DNA from: Luteimicrobium subarcticum
GTDB taxonomy: Bacteria > Actinomycetota > Actinomycetes > Actinomycetales > Cellulomonadaceae
Length of the DNA: 64,000 nucleotides
Direction: 5' to 3'
Assembly: GCF_002798015.1 (NCBI RefSeq)
Contig: NZ_PGTZ01000007.1
Coordinates: 576,222-640,221 of the forward strand
Shown here: positions 47,612-57,451 of the stretch, one piece after another
How the letters are laid out: every line of letters starts with the position of its first letter
Position numbering within the stretch: position 1 is the stretch's first letter
Program-made: the position numbers and the translations under genes
The notes under the pieces: generated by a model
What the model was told of the DNA's origin: nothing
The model's database searches: none
The model's input: the letters and a program-made list of their open reading frames with translations, nothing else

Positions 47612-48217
47612 ATGGCGGACCGCTGGCTCGTCGTCGGGCTCGGCAACCCGGGCACGAAGTACGCCGGGAACCGGCACAACGTCGGGCAGATGGTGCTCGA
47701 CGAGCTCGCCCGCCGCGTCGGCGCGCCGTTCAAGGCGCACTCCGGCGCGCACGGCCTCGCCGTCGCCGCGGAGGGACGCCTCGGGACGCTGCCCGGCGGC
47801 GCCCCCGGCCCGCGCGTCGTCCTCGCCAAGCCCACCTCGTACATGAACACGTCGGGCGGCGCCGTGAGCGCCCTCGCGAAGTACTACGACGTCGCACCCG
47901 AGAACGTCGTCATGGTGCACGACGAGCTCGACATCCCGTTCGGCGACGTCAAGCTCAAGATCGGCGGCGGCGAAGGCGGCCACAACGGGCTCCGCGACAC
48001 CACGAAGGCACTCGGCACCAAGGACTACGTGCGGGTGAGAGTTGGCGTCGGACGCCCCCCGGGGCGCATGGACGCGGCAGACTACGTGCTCAAGGACTTC
48101 GCCGCGGTCGAGAAGAAGGAACTCCCGTTCCTCCTCGACGACGCCGCCGACGCCGTCGAGATGCTCGTCACGCAGGGGTTGCTCGCGGCGCAGGGGAAGT
48201 TCCACACGAAGGCCTGA
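47612..48217 (+). CDS. pth: Peptidyl-tRNA hydrolase
   Basis: Releases peptides from stalled peptidyl-tRNA; 201 residues, cytoplasm. ATG at 47612, ribosome site GAAGAGAGG. Motifs: [20 protein letters not shown] (catalytic His in RHNVG), [33 protein letters not shown] and GGHNGLRDT, and [11 protein letters not shown] short insert ([15 protein letters not shown]) lies between the first two motifs. It closes the conserved glmU-prs-rplY-pth block before the glycan locus. Confidence 0.96.
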   Translation: MADRWLVVGLGNPGTKYAGNRHNVGQMVLDELARRVGAPFKAHSGAHGLAVAAEGRLGTLPGGAPGPRVVLAKPTSYMNTSGGAVSALAKYYDVAPENVVMVHDELDIPFGDVKLKIGGGEGGHNGLRDTTKALGTKDYVRVRVGVGRPPGRMDAADYVLKDFAAVEKKELPFLLDDAADAVEMLVTQGLLAAQGKFHTKA

Positions 48218-48254
48218 CAGGTCGCAGCCGCGGCCCGACACCGACAGGAGCCGC

Positions 48255-49457
48255 ATGACCGACGGGGTGGCGCTCGCCCACGACTACGCGACGCAGCGTG
48301 GGGGAGCGGAACGCGTCGCCCTGCTGCTCGCGCAGGCGTTCCCCGGCTCACCGCTGTACACGACGCTGTACGACCCGGCGGGGACGTTCCCGGAGTTCGG
48401 GTCGCTCGACGTGCGGCCCGGGCCCCTGAACCGTGTCGCCCCGCTGCGGCACCACCACCGTGCCGCGCTGCCGTTCCTCGCCCCCGCCGTGTCCACCCAG
48501 AAGGTCGACGCCGACGTGCTCGTCGCGAGCTCCACCGGCTGGGCCCACGGCTACCGCGGCGCCCGGCGCACCGTCGTGTACTGCCACGCGCCCGCCCGCT
48601 GGCTCTACCAGCGCGACAAGTACCTCTCGGGAGACGCCGGGGCGCGCGTCGCCGACCGCGCCCGGCACGCCGTCGCCGGCGCCGCGCTCGGGGTGCTCGC
48701 CTCACCGCTGCGCGCCTGGGACCGCCGCGCCGCCGCGCACGCCGACGTCTACCTCGTGAACTCGACCGTCACGCAGCGCGCGGTGCGGGCCGCGTACGGC
48801 ATCGAGGCCGAGGTGCTCGCGCCGCCGCCCGCGCTGCTCCCCACCGGCGACGGCGCCGCGCCCGCCCGCGCGGTCGACGGCATCGCGCCCGGCTACGTCC
48901 TCTGCGTCGCCAGGCTGCTCCCGTACAAGAACGTCGACCTCGTCCTCGACGCCGTGGGACGGCTCGGCGACCGGCGGCTCGTCGTCGTCGGCGACGGACC
49001 GGACCGCGCCCGGCTCGAGGGCCTCGCCCGCGCCGCCGGGAACGTGCCCGCCACGTCCGACGGGTCCGGCGGCGGGGCGCTGCCCGGGGCCGGCGAGCCG
49101 CGCGTCCGACTCCTCGGACGGGTCGACGACGCCGAGCTGCGGTGGCTCTACGAGAACGCCGGCCTGCTCGCCGCCGCGTCCTACGAGGACTACGGGCTCT
49201 CACCGCTCGAAGCCGGCGCCTTCGGCGTCCCCACCGTGGCCCTCCGGGACGGCGGCTACCTCGACACCGTCGCCGACGGCGTCAACGGGGTGTTCTTCGA
49301 CGCGCCGGATCCTGTGGAGATCGCGTCGGCACTCGACCGGGCCACCACGGTCGCGTGGGATGATCAGGCGCTCGCGGCGCACGTCGCACGATTCGGGACC
49401 GGGCGATTTCTGGACAAGATCCGCGCGGTCGTCGAACAGCAGCGTCATGATGGGTGA
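48255..49457 (+). CDS. Glycosyltransferase family 4, first of the glycan locus
   Basis: GT-B fold glycosyltransferase, 400 residues, cytoplasmic face of the membrane. ATG at 48255 with ACAGGAG upstream. N-terminal domain: LAHDYATQRGGAERVALLLA. C-terminal nucleotide-sugar domain: YVLCVARLLPYKNVDLVLDA, VVVGDGPDRARLEGLARAAG and the EX7E-type signature around ASYEDYGLSPLEAGAFGVPT. It resembles mannosyl- or GlcNAc-transferases of exopolysaccharide loci. Donor and acceptor are not predictable. It lies 37 bp after pth and 40 bp before the Wzc-like gene. Confidence 0.9.
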   Translation: MTDGVALAHDYATQRGGAERVALLLAQAFPGSPLYTTLYDPAGTFPEFGSLDVRPGPLNRVAPLRHHHRAALPFLAPAVSTQKVDADVLVASSTGWAHGYRGARRTVVYCHAPARWLYQRDKYLSGDAGARVADRARHAVAGAALGVLASPLRAWDRRAAAHADVYLVNSTVTQRAVRAAYGIEAEVLAPPPALLPTGDGAAPARAVDGIAPGYVLCVARLLPYKNVDLVLDAVGRLGDRRLVVVGDGPDRARLEGLARAAGNVPATSDGSGGGALPGAGEPRVRLLGRVDDAELRWLYENAGLLAAASYEDYGLSPLEAGAFGVPTVALRDGGYLDTVADGVNGVFFDAPDPVEIASALDRATTVAWDDQALAAHVARFGTGRFLDKIRAVVEQQRHDG

Positions 49458-49497
49458 GCGGGACAACCCGCGAACGGTCTCGGGAGGCAGGTAGCGC

Positions 49498-51384
49498 GTG
49501 ACGGTTCGGGAGTTCCTCCGCACGGTGTGGGACGGCAAGTGGTACGTCCTCGCGGCGGTGGTGATCGTGGTGTTCGCGGCGCTGGTGTACCTCAACCGTC
49601 AGGTGACGACGTACCAGGCCACCGCCACGGTGACACTGGCGACCTCGGACTCCGGGTCGGGAGAGAGCGACACGACCGTCAGCGTGAACAGCGACCCGAC
49701 GATCGTGACGTCGCCCGAGGTGTCCCAGGCAGCTGCCAAGAAGCTTGGCGTGTCCGACCCGTCGCAGATCGACGCCACCGTCTCGGCGTCCTCGGACGGC
49801 ACCACGACCACGATCCAGGCGGAGTCGGGCGACCCGGCGACGGCGACTGCGGTGGCGAACGCCTTCGCCTCCGCCTACGTCGGATACCTCCCCAAGGTCG
49901 TCGACGAGCAGGTCGCCACCATCGACCAGCGGCTGGACGTCCTGAGCGCCCAGCTCGACGACGCCAACTCCACTCTCAAGAGCCACCCGAACGACCCGAT
50001 CGCAGGGCCGACCAAGACGGCGATCACGAAGCAGATTTCCGCCTACACCGGGCAGAAGGTGTCGTACGCGTCACTCGATCCGGCGGGCCAAGTCACCGGG
50101 CCTGCGGGCGGCGCGATGCCACTCGGCCTCGGAACGCCGACGGTGCTCGCGCTCTCGTTGCTCGCCGGTCTGGCTGCCGGCGTGGGGCTGGCGCTGGCGC
50201 GACGTGCGGTTGACTTCCGACTTCGTGACTCCGCCCAGGCCGGCGAGGTCGCACACGCTCCCGTGCTCGCGGAGCTCGACGGAGTCCGTCGGGCGCTCAG
50301 GCAGGCCGAGCACCACGGTCGGCTGCCCGTCGCAACTCGATTCGCCACGCCGTACACCGAGTCGATTCGTGAGCTGCGGACCGCAGTCCAGGTGGGTATC
50401 GGCCATCCGGAGAGCATGGTCGTCGTCGTCACCGCGTCGGACCCGAGCGTCCCGAAGGCGTTCGTCGCGGCCAACCTGGCAGCGTCGTGGGCGTTGTCGG
50501 GGCGTTCCACGATCGCGGTGTCCGCCGATCTCCGACGGCCCGAGCTGGACGACATCCTGCCTGCCCCGGGGGAAGCAGAAGAGAAGAGTGCGGGACTGCG
50601 CTCCACTCAGGTGGCCGGTCTCCAGCTGTTCGCCCTGCCGGACCAAGGGCTCGACCCCGCGGACTATCTCGCGACCTCGCAGGTCCGAGACCTGATCGAG
50701 TCGCTACGCGACGACGCCGACGTCGTCGTGATCGACGCTCCACCCGTACTCGCTGCGGCGGACGCCGCGATCCTGGGGAACTACGCCGACGGTGTGGTCC
50801 TCGTGACGAACGTCGGCAGGACCGACGAGGCGGTGCTCGCAGCGGCTGCTCAGCGTCTGCGCGTCAACAACGTGCCTCTGACAGGTCTCGCTGTCGCCGG
50901 CGTGACGAGCTCGCGCCGGATGACTTATGCGGCTACCTACGGGACGCTGAACGAGGCCGACCACGACGCCGAGACGCCAGAGGCTCCGGCAGCGCGCCAC
51001 CAGGGCCCAGGGGATGTCGCCAACACCGTCGCCACCCTCGTCCCGTCCGAGGGAGAGACAGAGGTGGAGAACACCACTGACGCCGAGACGCCGCCCGAGC
51101 GCGTGACGGTTCGCCAGCCGGTCAACCCGAGCGAAGCGGTCGAGAGTGGGTCGCGGAAGCTGCCCGACGGCCGAGTCGGGGACGCCACGCGTGATGGGGA
51201 CGCAGGCCCGCCCGGGATCCATCCCTCGGCGCCCCGCGCGCGGCCCGCAGTCACGTCGATACGCACGGTGGCGCCGACCACGATGCGCGCCCCGAACCGC
51301 ATCCGACCGGCGTGGAGCCCCGTGCAGAGCCCAGTCCCTGGGGGGCCCGACCCTGCGGGCGCCTCCTCGCCAGGTGAGGAGTGA
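49498..51384 (+). CDS. Wzz/Wzc-like protein with degenerate P-loop
   Basis: Polysaccharide copolymerase and BY-kinase-type protein, 628 residues. The N-terminal Wzz domain has one transmembrane helix (YVLAAVVIVVFAALVYLNRQ), an extracytoplasmic coil region and a second helix (VLALSLLAGLAAGVGLALAR, about 214-233). The cytoplasmic kinase-like domain (about 285-495) keeps Walker A' VSADLRRPELDD (Asp-344) and Walker B ADVVVIDAPPVLAA. In Walker A, TASDPSVPKAFVAANLAASW, the GK(T/S) is replaced by PKA (Lys-320). No tyrosine cluster is seen in the 130-residue Pro/Glu-rich tail. It probably controls chain length without normal kinase activity. GTG at 49498 was chosen on fit to the first helix; the next gene overlaps it by four bases. 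Confidence 0.87.
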   Translation: MTVREFLRTVWDGKWYVLAAVVIVVFAALVYLNRQVTTYQATATVTLATSDSGSGESDTTVSVNSDPTIVTSPEVSQAAAKKLGVSDPSQIDATVSASSDGTTTTIQAESGDPATATAVANAFASAYVGYLPKVVDEQVATIDQRLDVLSAQLDDANSTLKSHPNDPIAGPTKTAITKQISAYTGQKVSYASLDPAGQVTGPAGGAMPLGLGTPTVLALSLLAGLAAGVGLALARRAVDFRLRDSAQAGEVAHAPVLAELDGVRRALRQAEHHGRLPVATRFATPYTESIRELRTAVQVGIGHPESMVVVVTASDPSVPKAFVAANLAASWALSGRSTIAVSADLRRPELDDILPAPGEAEEKSAGLRSTQVAGLQLFALPDQGLDPADYLATSQVRDLIESLRDDADVVVIDAPPVLAAADAAILGNYADGVVLVTNVGRTDEAVLAAAAQRLRVNNVPLTGLAVAGVTSSRRMTYAATYGTLNEADHDAETPEAPAARHQGPGDVANTVATLVPSEGETEVENTTDAETPPERVTVRQPVNPSEAVESGSRKLPDGRVGDATRDGDAGPPGIHPSAPRARPAVTSIRTVAPTTMRAPNRIRPAWSPVQSPVPGGPDPAGASSPGEE

Positions 51385-52553
51385 GCGCGCCGTCCGAGCC
51401 GCGTCCCCTTCGTGTGGTCGTGATCGACCACACGGCGAAGCCCGGGGGAGCGGAGCTGGCACTCGTGCGCCTCTGTCGTCATCTGGACAGCAGGGAGTTC
51501 CAAGTCCGCGCCGTCCTGTTCGAGGAGGGCCCGCTCATCGGGCTCCTGGATGCCGCGGGCGTCCCGGTCGATGTCGTCCACCTCGACGCGGCAGTCCGGA
51601 AGCGCTCCCGAGGCGACCTTGGATCCGTCGCGGCGCTTCGCGCGTCGCTCGACCTCCCGGCCTTCGTCGTGAGATTGTCACGCGTCGTGCGTGAGCTCGA
51701 TCCCGACGTCGTGCACACGACGTCGCTCAAGGCGGACGTCCTGGGCGGTGCTGCGGGACGGCTCGCCGGCCGTCCGGTGGTCTGGTACCTGCACGACCGG
51801 ATCGCGGACGACTACCTTCCTCGCCCCGTGGTCAGGATCCTTCGCGTGCTGGCGCGCCACGTCCCGCGGCGCCTGATCGTGAACTCCCGGGCGACGTCGG
51901 ACACGGTGGGACGGCGCGACGCGGTGGTGGCATATCCGGGCCTCGAACCGTCGCAGGTCGCTGCGCTCGCGCCCGCTCGCGCTGGGACACCTCTGGTGGG
52001 CATCGTCGGGCGAATCGGACCCACGAAGGGCCAGCTGGAGTTCGTCCGAGCTGCCCAGCGGGTGCTCGACGCGGCCCCTGCGGCGCGCTTCGTGATCGCG
52101 GGTGCGCCGCTGTTCGGGGCCGAGGACTACGCGCGTGCCGTGGAGGAGGAGATCAACGTCCTCGGCTTGTCGGATCGGATCGAGCTGCTGGGACATGTCG
52201 ACGCCGTGTCCGTGCTGCTCGACCGACTCGCGGTGCTGGTGCACGCCTCACCCGTCCCGGAGCCCTTCGGGCAGGTGGTGGTCGAGGCGATGGCCCGATC
52301 CGTCCCGGTGGTCGCTACCGACCGTGGGGGCGTGCCCGAGATCCTCCGCGACGGAGCGGAGCTTCTCGGGGAGCTCGTCGAGCCTGGGGACGTTGACGCG
52401 ATCGCGGCGGCCGTCGTCCGTATCCTCGGCGACCCGGACGGTGCGGCGAAGCGCGCGGACCGAGCCCGCGAATCAGTGGTCCGGCGGTTCTCCGTCGCCC
52501 AGACCGCGCGGGTCGTCGAGCGCGTCTGGGAGGACGCAGCCCGAGGCCGCTAG
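51381..52553 (+). CDS. Glycosyltransferase family 4, second
   Basis: GT-B glycosyltransferase, 390 residues. GTG at 51381 overlaps the Wzc-like stop (GTGA). N-terminal domain: VVIDHTAKPGGAELALVRLC. Middle: DVVHTTSLKADVLGGAAGRL and VVWYLHDRIADDYLP. C-terminal donor domain: VGIVGRIGPTKGQLEFVRAA, FVIAGAPLFGAEDYARAVEE, VHASPVPEPFGQVVVEAMAR (EX7E motif) and VPVVATDRGGVPEILRDGAE. It is part of the same transcript as the Wzc-like gene. The sugar is unknown. Confidence 0.92.
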   Translation: MSAPSEPRPLRVVVIDHTAKPGGAELALVRLCRHLDSREFQVRAVLFEEGPLIGLLDAAGVPVDVVHLDAAVRKRSRGDLGSVAALRASLDLPAFVVRLSRVVRELDPDVVHTTSLKADVLGGAAGRLAGRPVVWYLHDRIADDYLPRPVVRILRVLARHVPRRLIVNSRATSDTVGRRDAVVAYPGLEPSQVAALAPARAGTPLVGIVGRIGPTKGQLEFVRAAQRVLDAAPAARFVIAGAPLFGAEDYARAVEEEINVLGLSDRIELLGHVDAVSVLLDRLAVLVHASPVPEPFGQVVVEAMARSVPVVATDRGGVPEILRDGAELLGELVEPGDVDAIAAAVVRILGDPDGAAKRADRARESVVRRFSVAQTARVVERVWEDAARGR

Positions 52554-52679
52554 GTTCCCGGGCGAGCCGGGCGAGAGCGACCCCGGACGTGATTCACCCG
52601 GACGCGCGTGCCTGCCGCCCCCGATCCGGCCCTAGGCTATGTCGCATCTCTCGCAGTGCGCCGTTCCATGGAGGTCATC

Positions 52680-55600
52680 GTGTCGCCGAGGTCGGCCTCC
52701 CGCCGCATCACAACTAGAACCCATGTCGTCGCGTCGGCCCGACACGTGCGGAACACGTACCGACGGCAGAGCCGAGTCGCCCGGCGGCTGATCGCAGCAG
52801 GAGCGACCCTGCTGACCCTCGGTGCCTTGCTGCCGATCCTCCCTGCGGCCGCGTCTGACGACCCGTGCGGGCCGAGCTCCAATGCGATTGTCTGCGAGAA
52901 CTCGAAGCCCGGCACGCCGGAGGACCAGTGGGACATCTCGGGCGCGGGCGACTCGAGCATCCAGGGCTTCGCCGACCAGGTCAGCGTTCAAGACGGCGAC
53001 ACGATCAACTTCAAGGTCGACACGGACGCGTCCGCCTACAGCATCACGATCTTCCGTACGGGGTACTACGGCGGAGACGGGGCGCGGAAGATCGCGACCG
53101 TCCAGCCGTCGGCAACGCTGCCGCAGGAGCAGCCCGCCTGCCTGTGGGACCAGACGACCGAGCTCACGGACTGCGGCGACTGGTCCGTGTCGGCGTCGTG
53201 GAAGGTTCCCGCCGACGCGGTGTCCGGCGTGTACGTCGCGCGGCTCCAGCGCACGGACACGGGCGGTGCCAGCCACATCATCTTCGACGTGCGGGACAAC
53301 TCGAGCCACGCCGACATCGTGGTCCAGACGTCGGACACGACGTGGCAGGCCTACAACTCGTACGGAGGGTCCGACTTCTACGAGGGCGCGGCGAACGGCC
53401 GTGCCTACAAGATCAGCTACAACAGGCCGATCATCACCCGTGGGACCGTGGAGGACCGAAGCTTCTACTTCTCGGCGGAGTACCCGATGGTCCGGTTCCT
53501 CGAGCAGAACGGCTATGACGTCACGTACCAGTCCGACGTCGACACCGACCGGTACGGCAGCCTGCTCACGAACCACAAGGTGTTCCTGTCGTCCGGGCAC
53601 GACGAGTACTGGTCCGGCCAGCAGCGCAAGAACGTCGAGGCTGCACGAGACGCCGGGGTGAACCTGGCGTTCTTCAGCGGGAACCAGACGTACTGGCGGA
53701 CGCGGTACGAACCGGGATCCGACTACCGCACACTGGTCTCCTACAAGGAGACGTGGTCCTACGGCAAGATCGACCCCGCGAACGAGTGGACCGGCACCTA
53801 CCGCGACCCGGAGTACGCGCCGCAGTCCGAGGGGGCAGGGATCCCCGAGAACGCACTCGCAGGCACGCTGTACGTCTCGGACGTCACCGACCTCCCGGTG
53901 ACCGTGTCCGCCACCGAGGGCAAGCAACGGTTCTGGCGAGGAACGGGCCTGGACACGATGACTGCCGGGCAGTCGGTCACCCTCGCTCCGCACACGATCG
54001 GCTACGAGTCGAACGAGGACCAGGACAACGGCTTCCGCCCTGATGGCATCATCCATCTGTCCACGACGGAGGGTGACCTCACCCACTACATCCAGGACTT
54101 CGGCATGGTGACCGGCTTGGGTCACACCGTGCACAACACGACGCTCTACAAGGCGCCGAGCGGGGCCCTCGTCTTCTCGACAGGATCGATCCAGTGGGCA
54201 TGGGGGCTCGACGCCGACCACGACGGTGCGACGGCGCCGGCCGATCCCCGGATGCGCCAGGCCACGGTCAACATCTTCGCCGACATGGGCGCGCAGCCGG
54301 TCACGATCGCCTCGGGCCTCGTCCGGGCGACAGGCTCGACGGACACGACTGGGCCCACCGTCACGATCACCAGCCCGACGACCGGCAAGAACATCGCCAA
54401 CGGAACGGTCGTCACGGCGACGGGGACGGCTACGGACAGCGGGGGCGGGGTGGTCGCTGGTGTCGAGGCCTCAACCGACGGCGGCAAGACCTGGCACCCG
54501 GCGTCGGGCGGCGCCGCCTGGACCTACACGTACACGCAGTCCGGTTCGTCGACCGCGTCGCTCCGCGTTCGCGCCGTCGACGACAGCGCCAACATCGGGG
54601 CCGCCGCGTCCGTGTCGCTCCAGACCTCCTGCCCGTGCAGCGTCTACGGCGACGTGACCCCGCCCGACGTCGACAACTCGGACAACTCCGCCCTTGAGCT
54701 CGGGCTGCGCTTCACACCGGACTCCGACGGCTACGTCACTGGCGTCCGGTTCTACAAGAGTCGCTTCAACCTGGGCACCCACGTGGGCTCGCTCTGGTCG
54801 TCCGACGGCCAGCTGATCGCGCGGGCGACCTTCGCGGACGAGTCCGACACGGGCTGGCAGACCGTGGCGTTCAGCTCGCCTGCAGCCGTCACGGCAGGCA
54901 CGTCCTACGTGGTGTCGTACTCGGACCCCCGCGGCCAGTACTCGTCGAAGACGTGGGAGTACTCCCTCGTGGGTCGAGACGCGCCGCCCCTGTCGGTGAA
55001 GGGGGGCTATGGGGCCGCCAAGGCAGGGACGTTCGGGTCGATCGGCACGTTCCCGGCGCAGTCGTACAACGACTCCACCTACTACGTCGACCCCGTGTTC
55101 GAGCTGTCCGACGCTTCGCCGGTGACGGTGACCGACCAGTGGCCCGTCGCCGACTCGACCAGTGCGGGAACCGGCTCCACGGTGACCGCCACGTTCTCCA
55201 AGCCCGTCGACGCGTCAACGGTCTCCGTCGCCGTGAGCGACTCGGCCGGCAACGCCGTCGCCGGCTCGACCTCTTACGCAGCTGCGAGTCGGATCGCGAC
55301 CTTCACGCCGTCCTCTGCGCTCACGCCGGGGGTGACCTACACCGTGGCGGTGAAGGCGACCTCCGTGGACGGCACCACCCTCACGACGGGAAGGACGTGG
55401 AGCTTCACCACGGCCAAGCCGGACAGTTCGGGCGCCGACTGCCCGTGCTCGCTCTTCACGCCGGACACCGTCCCCGACGTCGTCGAGGACCCTGACCGAG
55501 GACCTGTCGTGCTGGGTGTCGAGCTCTCACCGACGCAGGACGGCACGATCACGGGAGTCAAGTTTTACAAGGGCCCCGACAACACCGGGACGCACGTCGG

Positions 55601-57449
55601 GTCGTTCTATGCCGCGGACGGATCATTGCTCGCGTCTGCGACCTTCACCGACGAGTCCAGCTCGGGATGGCAGACGGTCACGTTCGCCACACCGGTACCG
55701 GTGCGCGCGGGCGAACGGTACGTCGCGGCCTACAGTGCCCCCCGTGGCATGTACTCAGTCACCGTCGGAGGCCTCGCGAGCGCGACCTCGGCGCCCCCGT
55801 TGGTGACGCGTGCCTCCGCGGGCCGCTATACGTACGGGTCTGGGATGCCTGACACGTCGTCGACTGCGAACTACTTCGTCGACGTCGTCTTCCAGCGACC
55901 GCTTGCTGCTCAGGTCGTGTCGACGACCCCGGGGAGCGACGCCTACGACGTGGCGGCGGGAACCACTGTCGCGGCGACGGCATCCGAGCCGCTCGCCGGC
56001 GGGACCGAGCTCACAGTCGTCGACGCGGCAGGCGGCACCGTGGCGGGCACGTCGTCGCTGTCGTCGGACGCCCTGACGGTGGCCTTCGTCCCCGCCGCGC
56101 GCCTCGCGGCAGGTGCGACCTATACGGCGTCCCTCCACGGCGCGAAGACCGTCGACGGCGTGGTCGTCCCCGACGTGACCTGGTCCTTTACGGTGAAGGC
56201 TGCGGCCTCGGCGGGAGACTGCCCGTGCTCGCTCTTCGCAGCGGCCGTCCCGGACGTGGCGGGCGTCGGTGACGACCACTCCACCGTCGAGCTCGGCACG
56301 AGGTTCACACCGCAGGTCGACGGTTGGGTCTCCGCGATCCGGTTCTACAAGGGCCCGGGCAACGGCGGCACACATGTGGGGACGCTGTGGACCTCCGACG
56401 GTACGAAGCTGGCGAGCGTCACCTTCACGGACGAGACCGAAACAGGGTGGCAGACCGCTGCCCTCGACGAGCCGGTGAAGGTCACGGCCGGGACGACGTA
56501 CGTCGCGTCGTACCTCGCGCCGCAGGGTGGCTACGCTGCGACGTCCGGTTACTTCTCGGCCGCACGCACGGTAGGCCCGCTCACGGCGCCCGGCGGTGAG
56601 AACGGCGTCTACGTCTACGGAGGCGGTTTCCCCCAGTACTCCTGGAGCTCCACCAGCTATTTCGTCGACGTGGTCTTCGACGACGACCCGGCGCCCAGCC
56701 TGACGTCAATGACGCCCGCGGCCGGCGCGGCCGGCGTCAGCACGTCGTCGACGGTCACGGCTGTGCTGTCCGCGGCGCCCGTCGGCGCCACCCCCGCCCT
56801 CGCGCTGTCGAGCGCGTCCGGGGGCGTGGACGGAGTGAGCACGTTCGAGACGTCATCGCGAACTGTGACGTTCACTCCCGCGGGCGAGCTGTCGCCGGCC
56901 ACGAAGTACACGGCGAAGGTCACGACGGAAGACGGCACCGTGGTCGGGAGCTGGACCTTCACGACGGCAGCGGCAGTCGTCACCGGGCCGCAAAGTCTCT
57001 GGGCGACGACCGACGAGCCCGCTTCGGCGAGCTGGCCGGACAACGGTCCGGTGCAGGTCGGCGTCAGGGTGACCGTCGGATCGGCCGGAACGGTCACCGG
57101 TGTCCGTTTCTACAAGGGCCTGGGCAACGGAGGAGCGCACGTCGGGTACGTCTGGTCCGCATCAGGAGCCCGACTCGGGTCGGGGACGATCGCGAACGAG
57201 ACGGCCATGGGGTGGCAGACCATCACGCTCGACACCCCGGTCCACGTGACCGCGGGCACCAGCCTGGTGATCTCGTACTACGCGCCACAGGGGCACTACG
57301 GGGTGACGGTCGGTGGGCTCGCGCAGCCGCGGTCCCAGGGCGACCTCACGACGTCGGCGACGGGCGGCGCGTACACGTACGGCACAGGCTTCCCCGACGG
57401 CACCTCTGCGGCGAACTACTGGGTCGACCTCGTCTTCGAGAAGGAGTGA
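52680..57449 (+). CDS. Giant secreted DmfA2-like protein with four DUF4082 modules
   Basis: Secreted protein, 1589 residues. GTG at 52680 has a perfect ribosome site (GGAGG, 52670-52674); upstream ATG and GTG codons lack one. Signal peptide around LIAAGATLLTLGALLPILPA (about 37-56). Residues about 65-545 resemble the large subunit of N,N-dimethylformamidase (SYGGSDFYEGAANGRAYKIS, SSGHDEYWSGQQRKNVEAAR, NLAFFSGNQTYWRTRYEP). An Ig-like domain follows, then four DUF4082 modules at about 652-810, 917-1073, 1178-1333 and 1437-1589. Each has a VTGVRFYK-type strand and a GWQT(V/I/A) block, three open with CPCS(L/V)(F/Y), and they are separated by three Big_5-type domains. The architecture suggests a surface carbohydrate-binding or matrix protein; enzymatic activity is unproven. 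It sits inside the glycan locus. Confidence 0.87.
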   Translation: MSPRSASRRITTRTHVVASARHVRNTYRRQSRVARRLIAAGATLLTLGALLPILPAAASDDPCGPSSNAIVCENSKPGTPEDQWDISGAGDSSIQGFADQVSVQDGDTINFKVDTDASAYSITIFRTGYYGGDGARKIATVQPSATLPQEQPACLWDQTTELTDCGDWSVSASWKVPADAVSGVYVARLQRTDTGGASHIIFDVRDNSSHADIVVQTSDTTWQAYNSYGGSDFYEGAANGRAYKISYNRPIITRGTVEDRSFYFSAEYPMVRFLEQNGYDVTYQSDVDTDRYGSLLTNHKVFLSSGHDEYWSGQQRKNVEAARDAGVNLAFFSGNQTYWRTRYEPGSDYRTLVSYKETWSYGKIDPANEWTGTYRDPEYAPQSEGAGIPENALAGTLYVSDVTDLPVTVSATEGKQRFWRGTGLDTMTAGQSVTLAPHTIGYESNEDQDNGFRPDGIIHLSTTEGDLTHYIQDFGMVTGLGHTVHNTTLYKAPSGALVFSTGSIQWAWGLDADHDGATAPADPRMRQATVNIFADMGAQPVTIASGLVRATGSTDTTGPTVTITSPTTGKNIANGTVVTATGTATDSGGGVVAGVEASTDGGKTWHPASGGAAWTYTYTQSGSSTASLRVRAVDDSANIGAAASVSLQTSCPCSVYGDVTPPDVDNSDNSALELGLRFTPDSDGYVTGVRFYKSRFNLGTHVGSLWSSDGQLIARATFADESDTGWQTVAFSSPAAVTAGTSYVVSYSDPRGQYSSKTWEYSLVGRDAPPLSVKGGYGAAKAGTFGSIGTFPAQSYNDSTYYVDPVFELSDASPVTVTDQWPVADSTSAGTGSTVTATFSKPVDASTVSVAVSDSAGNAVAGSTSYAAASRIATFTPSSALTPGVTYTVAVKATSVDGTTLTTGRTWSFTTAKPDSSGADCPCSLFTPDTVPDVVEDPDRGPVVLGVELSPTQDGTITGVKFYKGPDNTGTHVGSFYAADGSLLASATFTDESSSGWQTVTFATPVPVRAGERYVAAYSAPRGMYSVTVGGLASATSAPPLVTRASAGRYTYGSGMPDTSSTANYFVDVVFQRPLAAQVVSTTPGSDAYDVAAGTTVAATASEPLAGGTELTVVDAAGGTVAGTSSLSSDALTVAFVPAARLAAGATYTASLHGAKTVDGVVVPDVTWSFTVKAAASAGDCPCSLFAAAVPDVAGVGDDHSTVELGTRFTPQVDGWVSAIRFYKGPGNGGTHVGTLWTSDGTKLASVTFTDETETGWQTAALDEPVKVTAGTTYVASYLAPQGGYAATSGYFSAARTVGPLTAPGGENGVYVYGGGFPQYSWSSTSYFVDVVFDDDPAPSLTSMTPAAGAAGVSTSSTVTAVLSAAPVGATPALALSSASGGVDGVSTFETSSRTVTFTPAGELSPATKYTAKVTTEDGTVVGSWTFTTAAAVVTGPQSLWATTDEPASASWPDNGPVQVGVRVTVGSAGTVTGVRFYKGLGNGGAHVGYVWSASGARLGSGTIANETAMGWQTITLDTPVHVTAGTSLVISYYAPQGHYGVTVGGLAQPRSQGDLTTSATGGAYTYGTGFPDGTSAANYWVDLVFEKE

Positions 57450-57451
57450 AC

